Shown here piece after piece: positions 47,054 to 55,433 of a stretch of 64,000 bases of DNA. A program made the translations under genes and the position numbers. Source of the stretch: Blastomonas natatoria (GTDB taxonomy: Bacteria > Pseudomonadota > Alphaproteobacteria > Sphingomonadales > Sphingomonadaceae). Within the stretch, counting starts at the first letter, position 1; the number at the start of each line of letters is the position of its first letter. Below the pieces are notes generated by a model. The model made no database searches, was not told the origin of the DNA, and saw only the letters and a list, made by a program, of their open reading frames with translations. The stretch spans positions 124,001 to 188,000 of the forward strand of contig NZ_QJJM01000009.1 of assembly GCF_003201955.1 (NCBI RefSeq), in the 5' to 3' direction.

Positions 47054-47521
47054 CGACAAGCCCCTAATCACGATAAATTTGTCTCAAACGCCTAAATTGG
47101 CGCCGGGTCGTATATCATGATTCGCGTCTGCAAATTGTCACCGGAACGCCGGCGCGGGCGTCGATCGAAAGGTTCGAAGGAGGTCAGAACGGCATATGAA
47201 GGCGCAGTAAGCTGACATTTGCCCCACCGTATCGGAACGGCGTATGTTGGGTCGGCAACGGCTATCTTCATGAAGTGATCGGGAATAGCGGCATTCTCGT
47301 GCCGACTGCCGAGAGTCCGATATTCAGCACCGGCCTACCTCATGAGGAAAAAATTTGCACTCTTTGCAGAACTCGAAGGTACGCAAACTACGCTTGTCCC
47401 TGTTTTTCTGCGCCCTGCTACTACGACGCTAAATCCTTGTTGAATATCCACCTTTTCTGCGTCTCTTAATCGTCCCCGTCGAGCAGGACGATCTTGTCCT
47501 GCTCCCGAAGCGGGGTATCCG
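47054..47521. other. Gene-free right flank of the cargo block, trbB leader with nested hairpin
   Basis: About 470 bases. A strong inverted repeat GAGCAGGAC-GATCTT-GTCCTGCTC (47481-47504) is enclosed by CCCCG (47474) and CGGGG (to 47516), just before the trbB start at 47522. It could be an operator or a leader hairpin controlling trb expression. The rest, including a cysteine-containing 64-codon frame at 47275-47469, shows no support as a gene. Confidence 0.5.
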
Positions 47522-48505
47522 ATGGGCGTTGAGCCGCTCCGAATTGAAGCACGATCACGCGGAGCACGCATGCTGCGCACGGCAATGGGCGCGTCGATCG
47601 CGACCTGGCTTGCCGACCCGCAGGTCATCGAGATCATGCTCAATCCTGATGGGCGGCTCTGGGTCGATCGGTTGGGCTTGGGGCTGTCCGATACCGGGGT
47701 GCAGCTCACCGCAGCCGATGGTGAGCGCATCATCCGGCTCGTGGCCCATCATGTCGGTGCCGAAGTTCACGGCGATGCGCCCCGCGTGTCTGCGGAGCTG
47801 CCGGAAAGCGGGGAAAGGTTCGAAGGACTGCTGCCACCGGTGGTGGCTGCTCCCACATTTGCCATTCGCAAGCCTGCTGTGGCGGTGTTTCTGCTGGAAG
47901 ATTATGTCAATGCCGAGATCATGTCCGGACCCGAAGCAGACCTGCTTCGGTCCGGCGTGGCAGATCGGCTGAACATCCTGGTCGCCGGAGGCACTGGCAC
48001 CGGCAAGACGACGCTGACCAACGCGCTGCTCGCAGAGGTCGCCAAGACCACCGATAGGGTCGTGCTGATCGAAGACACCCGCGAGCTGCAATGCTGCGCG
48101 CCCAATCTTGTCGCGATGCGGACCAAAGAGGGCGTAGCCTCCCTCTCCGACCTCGTGCGCTCCAGCCTTCGGCTTCGTCCTGACCGGATCCCGATTGGCG
48201 AAGTGCGGGGCGCAGAGGCGCTCGATCTCCTCAAAGCCTGGGGCACTGGTCACCCCGGCGGCATCGGAACAATCCATGCCGGAAGCGCGATCGGAGCGCT
48301 GCGGCGCATGGAGCAGCTCATTCAGGAGGCAGTTGTCACTGTCCCGCGCGCGCTGATTGCCGAGACCATCAACCTTGTCGCCGTGCTTGTCCGTGATGGC
48401 ACCGGACGGCGGCTCGCCGAACTGGCCCGCATCGACGGACTTGACCCTGTCACCGGCGACTATCGCTTTATCGCCGCCACCCACACCCAAGGAGACACCC
48501 CATGA
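47522..48505 (+). CDS. trbB: Conjugal transfer ATPase TrbB (VirB11-like)
   Basis: A 327-residue secretion ATPase powering the Trb channel. It has the N-terminal domain (VIEIMLNPDGRLWVDRLGLG), Walker A GGTGTGKTT near 157-165, IEDTRELQ, the DRIPIGEVRGAEALDLLKAW Walker B segment and the GTIHAGSAIGALRRMEQL histidine-box. The first gene of the trb operon; its stop overlaps trbC by four bases. An alternative start is the ATG at 47570. Confidence 0.95.
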   Translation: MGVEPLRIEARSRGARMLRTAMGASIATWLADPQVIEIMLNPDGRLWVDRLGLGLSDTGVQLTAADGERIIRLVAHHVGAEVHGDAPRVSAELPESGERFEGLLPPVVAAPTFAIRKPAVAVFLLEDYVNAEIMSGPEADLLRSGVADRLNILVAGGTGTGKTTLTNALLAEVAKTTDRVVLIEDTRELQCCAPNLVAMRTKEGVASLSDLVRSSLRLRPDRIPIGEVRGAEALDLLKAWGTGHPGGIGTIHAGSAIGALRRMEQLIQEAVVTVPRALIAETINLVAVLVRDGTGRRLAELARIDGLDPVTGDYRFIAATHTQGDTP

Positions 48506-48834
48506 CCCAAGCCCTTCGGCGCGGCGCTGATCGCGCTGCCCTTGCCGCTACCAGCGCCTTCGTCCTGCTCGCGACCGCCACTCCGGCACGTGCCGGCGGA
48601 TCATCAATGCCGTGGGAAGCGCCGCTCCAGTCCATCCTCGAGAGCATCGAGGGGCCGGTCGCCAAGATCGTTGCGGTGATCATCATCATCATTACTGGCC
48701 TCAGCCTCGCCTTCGGCGATACGTCGGGCGGCTCTCGCCGACTGATCCAGATCGTCTTTGGCCTGTCGATTGCTTTTGCCGCATCGAGCTTCTTTCTGAG
48801 CTTCTTCAGCTTCGGCGGCGGAGCGCTGATCTGA
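48502..48834 (+). CDS. trbC: Conjugal transfer pilin TrbC (VirB2-like)
   Basis: A 110-residue prepilin. The signal segment (ALAATSAFVLLATATPARAG) precedes two hydrophobic helices, PVAKIVAVIIIIITGLSLAF and IVFGLSIAFAASSFFLSFF, separated by a polar loop as in the cyclic pilin. TraF upstream is its processing peptidase. The stop overlaps the trbD start by one base. Confidence 0.9.
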   Translation: MTQALRRGADRAALAATSAFVLLATATPARAGGSSMPWEAPLQSILESIEGPVAKIVAVIIIIITGLSLAFGDTSGGSRRLIQIVFGLSIAFAASSFFLSFFSFGGGALI

Positions 48835-49118
48835 TGGGCCAAGGTTCAACTGCAGGTCCGGACGACATCGCGGGCTTTTTTGCGCCAGTGCACCGCGCGC
48901 TGGCGGAACCTATTCTGCTCGCTGGTGCCCCCCGGGCCTTGACCATTGTCAATGGCACGCTGGCCGGCGCCATTGGCCTCGGCTTGCGGCTGTGGCTCGC
49001 CGGCCTTGCCATCTGGGCAATCGGCCATGCGCTATCGGTCTGGGCAGCCCGGCGCGACCCGCAGTTCGTCGATGTCGCGCGCCGCCACCTCAAGTATCCG
49101 ACCTGGGTGCGGCCATGA
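48834..49118 (+). CDS. trbD: Conjugal transfer protein TrbD (VirB3-like)
   Basis: A 94-residue inner-membrane protein: GFFAPVHRALAEPILLAGAP is the conserved N-terminal amphipathic region, then two hydrophobic stretches (IVNGTLAGAIGLGLRLWLAG and LAIWAIGHALSVW). It is encoded between the pilin and the TrbE ATPase as in all P-type systems, with overlapping stops and starts. Confidence 0.9.
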   Translation: MGQGSTAGPDDIAGFFAPVHRALAEPILLAGAPRALTIVNGTLAGAIGLGLRLWLAGLAIWAIGHALSVWAARRDPQFVDVARRHLKYPTWVRP

Positions 49119-51571
49119 TGTCGCTCCGGGAATATCGGACCAAATCCGCCAGCCTCGCAGACTTCCTCCCCTGGGTCGCGCTGGTGGGGCGGGGCGTGGT
49201 GCTGAACAAGGATGGATCGTTCCAGCGCACGGCGCGCTTCCGCGGACCCGATCTCGACAGTGCCACGCCCGCCGAATTGGTGGCGGTGACCTCGCGCCTC
49301 AACAATGCCCTGCGCCGTCTAGGTTCCAGCTGGGCCGTGTTTGTCGAAGCACAACGCGTGCCCGCGCAGGCCTATCCGCAGAGCAGTTTCCCGGATCCCG
49401 TCTCGGCGCTGATCGACATGGAAAGGCGCGAACAATTCCGGGAGGAGGGCGCGCATTTCGAGAGCAGCTACTACCTTACGTTCCTCTGGATGCCGCCACC
49501 GGAAGATGCAGCCCGTGCCGAAGGATGGCTGTATGAAGGAAAAGCGGCCACAGGCGTCGATCCCAAAGAACTCGTCAAATCCTTCGCCGATCGCACAGAC
49601 CGCGTCCTGCATCTGGTAGAAGGCTTCATGCCCGAGACGGGCTGGCTCGATGATAGTGCGACGCTAACCTATCTGCACAGCACGGTTTCTACCAAGGCCC
49701 AGCGTGTTCGGGTGCCCGAAACGCCAGTCTATCTCGATGCTTTGCTGACCGATGAGCCGCTGACCGGTGGTCTCGAACCCAAACTGGGTAACGCGCATTT
49801 GCGCACGCTCACGATAACCGGCTTTCCGACGGCAACCTTTCCAGGACTGCTCGACGAGCTGAACCGGCAAGCCTTCGCTTACCGCTGGTCGACCCGCGCG
49901 ATCATGCTCGACAAGACTGATGCCACCAAGCTTCTGACCAAAATCCGTCGCCAATGGTTTGCCAAGCGCAAGTCGGTCGCAGCCATCCTGAAGGAGGTGA
50001 TGACCAACGAGCAATCGGTGCTCATGGACTCAGACGCTTCGAACAAGGCCGCCGATGCTGACATGGCACTGCAGGAGCTCGGCGCCGACCATGCCGGCAT
50101 TGCTTATGTGACCGCTACTGTCACCGTATGGGACACCGATCCCGCGCTTGCGGCCGAGAAGCTGCGCCTGGTTGAAAAGGTTATACAGGGCCGAGATTTC
50201 ACCTGCACGATCGAGGGGATGAACGCGATCGAAGCATGGCTCGGGTCACTCCCCGGCCATGTCTACGCCAATGTCCGCCAACCTCCAATTTCAACTCTCA
50301 ATCTCGCCCACCTGATCCCCCTGTCAGCAGTATGGGCGGGAGCGGAACGGGACGAGCATTTCGGTGACGCCCCCTTGCTTTACGGCAAGACCGAAGGTTC
50401 GACCCCGTTCCGCCTTTCTCTTCACGTCGGCGATGTCGGACATACCCTCATTGTCGGACCGACAGGGGCGGGGAAATCCGTGCTCCTGGCGCTTATGGCG
50501 CTCCAGTTCCGGCGGTATGCCCGCGCCCAGATCTTCGCCTTCGATTTTGGGGGATCGATCCGGGCCGCAGCGCTAGGAATGGGCGGCGACTGGCAGGATC
50601 TCGGCGGGGCACTCAGCGCCGATGACGAGGACAACAATGCCGTTGCCCTGCAACCGCTCGCCCGCATCGACAACCCTGGCGAACGCGCTTGGGCCGCCGA
50701 ATGGCTGGCCGCCTTGCTCGCCAGCGAAGGTGTAAATGTTGACCCTGCGGCCAAAGAACATCTCTGGTCGGCGCTGACCTCACTTGCGTCGGCCCCTCCC
50801 TCAGAACGCACCCTCACGGGTCTTGCCGTATTGCTGCAATCGCAGGAGCTGAAGCAAGCCCTCTCGCCCTATCTTGTAGGCGGTCCCTGGGGTCGGTTGC
50901 TCGACGCCGAACAGGAACGGCTCGGGAAAGCATCAGTGCAGGCGTTCGAGACCGAAGGCCTGATTGGTGCATCCTCGGCTGCGGCGGTTCTCGCCTATCT
51001 TTTTCACCGGATCGAAGGGCGGCTTGATGGCTCGCCCACCATGATCATCATCGATGAAGGCTGGCTCGTGCTCGACAGCCCGGCGTTTGCTGCACAGCTG
51101 CGCGAGTGGCTGAAAACGCTGCGCAAGAAGAACGCCAGCGTCATCTTCGCCACGCAGAGCCTGGCCGACATCGAGACCTCGGCCATTGCTCCAGCCATCA
51201 TCGAAAGCTGCCCGACGCGCATCTTTCTGCCCAACGAGCGCGCAGCCGAACCGCAGATCGCACGGGTCTATGAGCGGTTCGGCCTCAATGATCGCCAGAT
51301 CGAGATCCTGAGCCGGGCAACACCGAAGCGTGACTATTACTGCCAGTCGCGGCGCGGCAACCGATTGTTCGAGCTGGGCCTTGGCGAGATCGCACTCGCT
51401 TTCAGCGCCGCGTCCTCCAAATCCGACCAGACGCGCATAGCCGAACTCGTTGCCGAGCATTGCAGCGAAGGCTTTGCGGCGGCTTGGCTCCGGCACCGCA
51501 GCCTCGAATGGGCGGCCGAGCTGCTTCCTCCCCTGCCGCCCGCATCCCAGGAGAAGGATCCTGATCAATGA
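49115..51571 (+). CDS. trbE: Conjugal transfer ATPase TrbE (VirB4-like)
   Basis: An 818-residue VirB4 ATPase. Walker A GPTGAGKSVLL is near residue 448 and Walker B MIIIDEGWLVLD near 643, followed by NASVIFATQSLADIE and the C-terminal YCQSRRGNRLFELGLGEIAL. The ATG at 49115 overlaps the trbD stop by four bases; the longer in-frame reading starting at 48992 lies inside trbD and is not used. Confidence 0.95.
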   Translation: MMSLREYRTKSASLADFLPWVALVGRGVVLNKDGSFQRTARFRGPDLDSATPAELVAVTSRLNNALRRLGSSWAVFVEAQRVPAQAYPQSSFPDPVSALIDMERREQFREEGAHFESSYYLTFLWMPPPEDAARAEGWLYEGKAATGVDPKELVKSFADRTDRVLHLVEGFMPETGWLDDSATLTYLHSTVSTKAQRVRVPETPVYLDALLTDEPLTGGLEPKLGNAHLRTLTITGFPTATFPGLLDELNRQAFAYRWSTRAIMLDKTDATKLLTKIRRQWFAKRKSVAAILKEVMTNEQSVLMDSDASNKAADADMALQELGADHAGIAYVTATVTVWDTDPALAAEKLRLVEKVIQGRDFTCTIEGMNAIEAWLGSLPGHVYANVRQPPISTLNLAHLIPLSAVWAGAERDEHFGDAPLLYGKTEGSTPFRLSLHVGDVGHTLIVGPTGAGKSVLLALMALQFRRYARAQIFAFDFGGSIRAAALGMGGDWQDLGGALSADDEDNNAVALQPLARIDNPGERAWAAEWLAALLASEGVNVDPAAKEHLWSALTSLASAPPSERTLTGLAVLLQSQELKQALSPYLVGGPWGRLLDAEQERLGKASVQAFETEGLIGASSAAAVLAYLFHRIEGRLDGSPTMIIIDEGWLVLDSPAFAAQLREWLKTLRKKNASVIFATQSLADIETSAIAPAIIESCPTRIFLPNERAAEPQIARVYERFGLNDRQIEILSRATPKRDYYCQSRRGNRLFELGLGEIALAFSAASSKSDQTRIAELVAEHCSEGFAAAWLRHRSLEWAAELLPPLPPASQEKDPDQ

Positions 51572-52287
51572 AGATGCCCCTCTTTCGCCATACGGCGATT
51601 GCCGTCAGCCTTGCCGCCGCGATGGTCAGCACCGCGATCGTAGCTGTCCCGGCCCATGCCCAGTTCGGAGGGATAGTCTATGACCCCTCCAACTATGCCC
51701 AGAACGTGATGACGGCCGCCCGGTCGCTTCAGCAGATCAACAACCAAATCCAGCAGATTCAGAATCAGGCCACGAGCCTGATCAACGAAGCGCGCAATCT
51801 GACCAGTCTGCCGATCTCGACGATTGAGACGCTGCAGAGCCAAGTCGACCAGACTCGGCAGTTGCTCAACCAGGCGCAGCGGATCGCCTACGATGTGACC
51901 GACGTCCAGCAAGTGTTCAACGGACGCTACAAAGGCTCGGCCCTCTCGGCGGGGCAAGCCCAGATGGTCGCCAACGCGAATGCGCGTTGGCAGGACAGCG
52001 TCGGTGCATTCGAAGATGCGATGAAGGTGCAGGCCGGGATCGTAGGAAATCTTGGCGCGACCCGCAGCTCAATCACCACTCTGGTTGGTGCCAGCCAATC
52101 GGCCACCGGTGCCCTTCAGGCTGCACAGGCCGGTAACCAGCTGCTGGCACTGCAGACACAGCAGCTCGCCGACCTGACCGCAGCCATTGCCGCGCAAGGC
52201 CGTGCCCAATCGCTCGAAGCCGCGCGCAATGCTGCCACTGAGGCCGAAGGCCGCGAGCGCTTCCGGCGTTTCCGGACCCGCAATTGA
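51568..52287 (+). CDS. trbJ: Conjugal transfer protein TrbJ (VirB5-like)
   Basis: A 239-residue secreted protein with signal peptide (HTAIAVSLAAAMVSTAIVAV then PAHAQ). The mature chain starts GGIVYDPSNYAQNVMTAARSLQQINNQIQQIQNQ, the coiled-coil typical of TrbJ pilus-tip adhesins. It overlaps trbE by four bases. Confidence 0.93.
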   Translation: MKMPLFRHTAIAVSLAAAMVSTAIVAVPAHAQFGGIVYDPSNYAQNVMTAARSLQQINNQIQQIQNQATSLINEARNLTSLPISTIETLQSQVDQTRQLLNQAQRIAYDVTDVQQVFNGRYKGSALSAGQAQMVANANARWQDSVGAFEDAMKVQAGIVGNLGATRSSITTLVGASQSATGALQAAQAGNQLLALQTQQLADLTAAIAAQGRAQSLEAARNAATEAEGRERFRRFRTRN

Positions 52288-52288
52288 A

Positions 52289-52543
52289 ATGAGCCGGGTG
52301 GTCAAACTTGCCGCGGCAGCAGCATTCGGTGGCTTGCTTGCGGCGGTCGCAGTTGTTTCGACGACCCGGCCGACTGCGCCACCATCGGCTCCGATCCTCG
52401 TTCCTGACGAGGCACCGCGCCCCAAGGCCTATTCTGCCGAACTCAAGCGCTGCCGGACGATCACCGTGCCGGAAGCCCCCTGCGACGCTGTTTGGGATGC
52501 CGAACGCACGCGATTTTTCCACGGAAGGGACCGTCAGCCATGA
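52289..52543 (+). CDS. TrbK-like small protein (putative entry exclusion)
   Basis: An 84-residue protein in the trbK position between trbJ and trbL. Residues 5-24 form a membrane or lipoprotein-like segment (VVKLAAAAAFGGLLAAVAVV), followed by a polar part with AELKRCRTITVPEAPCDAVWD whose two cysteines recur in the alternative TrbK family. It would prevent redundant transfer between cells carrying the element. The start is 1 base after the trbJ stop; the stop overlaps trbL by four. Confidence 0.7.
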   Translation: MSRVVKLAAAAAFGGLLAAVAVVSTTRPTAPPSAPILVPDEAPRPKAYSAELKRCRTITVPEAPCDAVWDAERTRFFHGRDRQP

Positions 52544-53820
52544 ATGACGCCGGCGTAATCGACCAGTTTCTGGCGGTCTTCACCCAGTACATCGACAGTG
52601 GCTTTGGCCTGCTCGGCGGCGAAGTGGCGTTCCTCTCCTCGACCCTGATCGTCATCGATGTGACCATTGCGGCGCTTTTCTGGGCCTGGGGAACGGACGA
52701 AGATGTGCTGCAGCGGCTCATCAAGAAGACGCTCTACATCGGCACCTTCGCATTCATTATCGGCAATTTCTCTAGCCTTGCCGGTATCATGCTTCAGAGC
52801 TTTGCCGGACTCGGGCTTCAGGCCAGTGGTAGCGGCATGGCCATGGGCGATTTCATGCGCCCGGGCGTCGTTGCTGCCACCGGTCTCGACGCCGGCCAGC
52901 CCCTGCTCGATGCGACAGCGGACCTGGTCGGCCCCGTCGGTCTTTTCACCAATTTCGTGCAGATCCTGATCCTTCTGATCGCGTGGCTGATCGTCGTCAT
53001 CGCGTTCTTCGTGCTGGCGATCCAGGTCTTCGTCACAATCATCGAGTTCAAGTTGGTCACCCTGGCGGGGTTTGTCCTGCTGCCTTTCGCCTTTTTCGGA
53101 CGCACTGCCTTCATGGCCGAACGCGTGCTCGGCCACATCATTTCCTCCGGGATCAAGGTGCTGGTGCTGGCCGTCATCACCGGCATCGGCACGACATTGT
53201 TCGCACAGTTCATCAACGCTGGCCTGGGGGTCGAACCCGACATCCAGCAAGTCATGGCCATCGCCCTTGCCGCATTGACGCTTCTTGGCCTGGGCATCTT
53301 CGGACCGAGCATCGCCAATGGGATCGTTGCAGGGGGCCCACAACTCGGTGCAGGAGCTGCTGCCGGAACGGCGATCGCTGCCGGCGCAACTCTCGCTGGC
53401 GGCATCGCTGGTGCGAAACTCGCCGCCGGTGCCGCAGGATCAGCCATGGCTGGTGCCGCCAGTGGCGGTGCTCGCGCGGCAGGTGGGGCTTCCGGCGCCT
53501 ACTCGGCTGGGGCTGCCGGGAAGTCTGGCAGAGCTGCCGTCACCTCTGGCCTCGGCAACGTCGCAAAGTCCGCAGCAGGCGCAGCGACCTCGCCCCTTAG
53601 GCGTGCCGCCGACAACCTCAAGGCCAACTATGCTGCGGCAAGGGAAGGCGCGCCGAAAAGCGCCGCCGCAACTTCATCCTCCGATGGCCCACCGGCTTGG
53701 GCCACTGCCATGCGGCAGCGGCAGGCGATGAGCCAGGGCGCCTCGATTGCGGCGCACACGCTCAAGGGCGGCGATAGCCACTCCAGCGGTCAAGGCCCCG
53801 ACATCACTGACAAGAGCTGA
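52540..53820 (+). CDS. trbL: Conjugal transfer protein TrbL (VirB6-like)
   Basis: A 426-residue polytopic membrane protein with at least five hydrophobic helices in the first 290 residues (for example ILLIAWLIVVIAFFVLAIQ and GIGTTLFAQFINAGLG) and a glycine/alanine-rich low-complexity C-terminal region. It forms part of the T4SS inner-membrane pore. Order and overlap match other trb operons. The 3' repeats are rich in GC and vary among relatives. Confidence 0.93.
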   Translation: MNDAGVIDQFLAVFTQYIDSGFGLLGGEVAFLSSTLIVIDVTIAALFWAWGTDEDVLQRLIKKTLYIGTFAFIIGNFSSLAGIMLQSFAGLGLQASGSGMAMGDFMRPGVVAATGLDAGQPLLDATADLVGPVGLFTNFVQILILLIAWLIVVIAFFVLAIQVFVTIIEFKLVTLAGFVLLPFAFFGRTAFMAERVLGHIISSGIKVLVLAVITGIGTTLFAQFINAGLGVEPDIQQVMAIALAALTLLGLGIFGPSIANGIVAGGPQLGAGAAAGTAIAAGATLAGGIAGAKLAAGAAGSAMAGAASGGARAAGGASGAYSAGAAGKSGRAAVTSGLGNVAKSAAGAATSPLRRAADNLKANYAAAREGAPKSAAATSSSDGPPAWATAMRQRQAMSQGASIAAHTLKGGDSHSSGQGPDITDKS

Positions 53821-53841
53821 ATCACTCAAGAGGTCCTTCCC

Positions 53842-54525
53842 ATGTTCCGACGCCCATCCATCCGCTATGGTACCAGTCCCGAACCGATCACTCCGTACCA
53901 ACGCGCAGCCCAGGTCTGGGATGACCGGATCGGTTCGGCCCGTGTTCAGGCCAGGAACTGGCGCCTCGCCTTTTTTGGCTGTCTCGTTCTCTCGGGTGGG
54001 CTCGCAGGAGGTCTGGTCTGGCAATCCGCACGCGGCACAATCACCCCTTGGGTGGTCGAGGTCGACAAATTGGGGCAGGCTCAGGCCATTGCGCCGGCAG
54101 ATGCCGATTTTCGTCCAACCGATCCGCAAATGGCCTTCCACCTCGCCCGTTTCATTGAGCAGGTGCGCTCCATTCCGGCCGATCCCATTGTGCTGCGGCA
54201 GGACTGGCTGAGAGCTTACGACTTCACCACTGATCGGGGCGCACAGGCACTCAATGACTATGCGCGCGGCAACGATCCATTCGCCCAAGTCGGCAAGGTC
54301 CAAGTCGCAGTGGATGTCTCAAGCGTCATCCGTGCATCGAACGACAGCTTCCGCGTCGCATGGACCGAGCGGCGCTACCAGGACGGGGCGCTGATCGAAA
54401 CCTCTCGTTGGTCTGCCATTCTGACCACAGTCGTGCAGCCGCCACGTACCCCGGACGCCCTGCGAAAGAATCCGCTCGGCCTGTTTGTCAACGCCATCAA
54501 CTGGTCAAAGGAGCTTAGCCAATGA
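53842..54525 (+). CDS. trbF: Conjugal transfer protein TrbF (VirB8-like)
   Basis: A 227-residue bitopic protein: short cytoplasmic start (FRRPSIRYGTSPEPITPYQR), one membrane helix (LAFFGCLVLSGGLAGGLVW), then the NTF2-like periplasmic domain with YARGNDPFAQVGKVQVAV and SFRVAWTERRYQDG. It assembles the channel core. Overlaps trbG by four bases. Confidence 0.93.
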   Translation: MFRRPSIRYGTSPEPITPYQRAAQVWDDRIGSARVQARNWRLAFFGCLVLSGGLAGGLVWQSARGTITPWVVEVDKLGQAQAIAPADADFRPTDPQMAFHLARFIEQVRSIPADPIVLRQDWLRAYDFTTDRGAQALNDYARGNDPFAQVGKVQVAVDVSSVIRASNDSFRVAWTERRYQDGALIETSRWSAILTTVVQPPRTPDALRKNPLGLFVNAINWSKELSQ

Positions 54526-55433
54526 TCCCCCATTCGCGCGTGCTGCGCTTTTCGATCCTTCTCTCGGCAATCGCGATCGGCGGCATGCCTGTCCCCGTTT
54601 TCGCCAGCGAGGCTCCCGCACGTTCTTTGGCGCAGCCGCCGGTGGCCACACCCGAGCCCACAGACCCGCGCACACGCATCGGGCGTGCGAATGCTGCGGC
54701 GCGCGTACAACCGGAGCGGACAAGCTATTTCAATGCGATCCAGCAATATGCCTATGCTGAAGGTGCCCTGTTCCAGATTTACACCTCGCCGGGGCATGTC
54801 ACCAATATCATGCTCCAGGAAGGGGAGGAGCTGGTTGGGCCGGGGCCGGTCGCGTCGGGCGATACGGTCCGCTGGATCATTGGAGATACGGTGAGCGGCA
54901 GCGGCCTCATGCGCCGCGTCCACATTTTGGTGAAGCCGACGCGGGCCGATATCAGCACCAATCTCGTGATCAACACCAATCGCCGCACCTATCACCTGGA
55001 GCTGAGCGCCACGACTTCCACCTATATGGCAGCGGTCTCATGGTCCTATCCGCAGGACGCCCTGATTGCTCTGCGCAACGCTGAAGCCGAGACCGAGCGC
55101 AGCGCCCCGGTTGCCGCTGGAATCGACTTTTCGTCTCTTAGCTTTGACTATCGCTTGTCAGGAGACCGGCCGGCATGGCGACCGGTACGTGTCTTTGATG
55201 ATGGGCGGCAGGTCTTCATCGAATTTCCGGCAAGCATCGCCAACGGCGATATGCCTCCTTTGTTCGTAGTTGGTGCAGACGGTTCGGCGGAACTCGTCAA
55301 TTATCGGGTGCAAGGACGCTACATGGTTGTCGACCGGTTGTTCGATAAGGCCGAGTTGCGCCTCGGTGCTGGCCGCAATGTCCGTCAGGTTCGCATCCAA
55401 CGCGAAATTCCCCGCAGCAGGGGGCGGGCATGA
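54522..55433 (+). CDS. trbG: Conjugal transfer protein TrbG (VirB9-like)
   Basis: A 303-residue periplasmic/outer-membrane-associated protein with signal peptide (LRFSILLSAIAIGGMPVPVFA). The VirB9 features are YAEGALFQIYTSPGHVTNIM, then TNRRTYHLELSATTSTYMAAV, and a C-terminal PPLFVVGADGSAELVNYRVQ. With TrbI it forms the outer-membrane core complex. Overlaps trbI by four bases. Confidence 0.94.
   Translation: MIPHSRVLRFSILLSAIAIGGMPVPVFASEAPARSLAQPPVATPEPTDPRTRIGRANAAARVQPERTSYFNAIQQYAYAEGALFQIYTSPGHVTNIMLQEGEELVGPGPVASGDTVRWIIGDTVSGSGLMRRVHILVKPTRADISTNLVINTNRRTYHLELSATTSTYMAAVSWSYPQDALIALRNAEAETERSAPVAAGIDFSSLSFDYRLSGDRPAWRPVRVFDDGRQVFIEFPASIANGDMPPLFVVGADGSAELVNYRVQGRYMVVDRLFDKAELRLGAGRNVRQVRIQREIPRSRGRA

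Noticed and set aside
47275-47469. 64-codon ORF with CTLCRTRRYANYACPCF, zinc-finger-like cysteines
   Set aside because: No ribosome binding site, AT-rich and no spacing of a known zinc motif.
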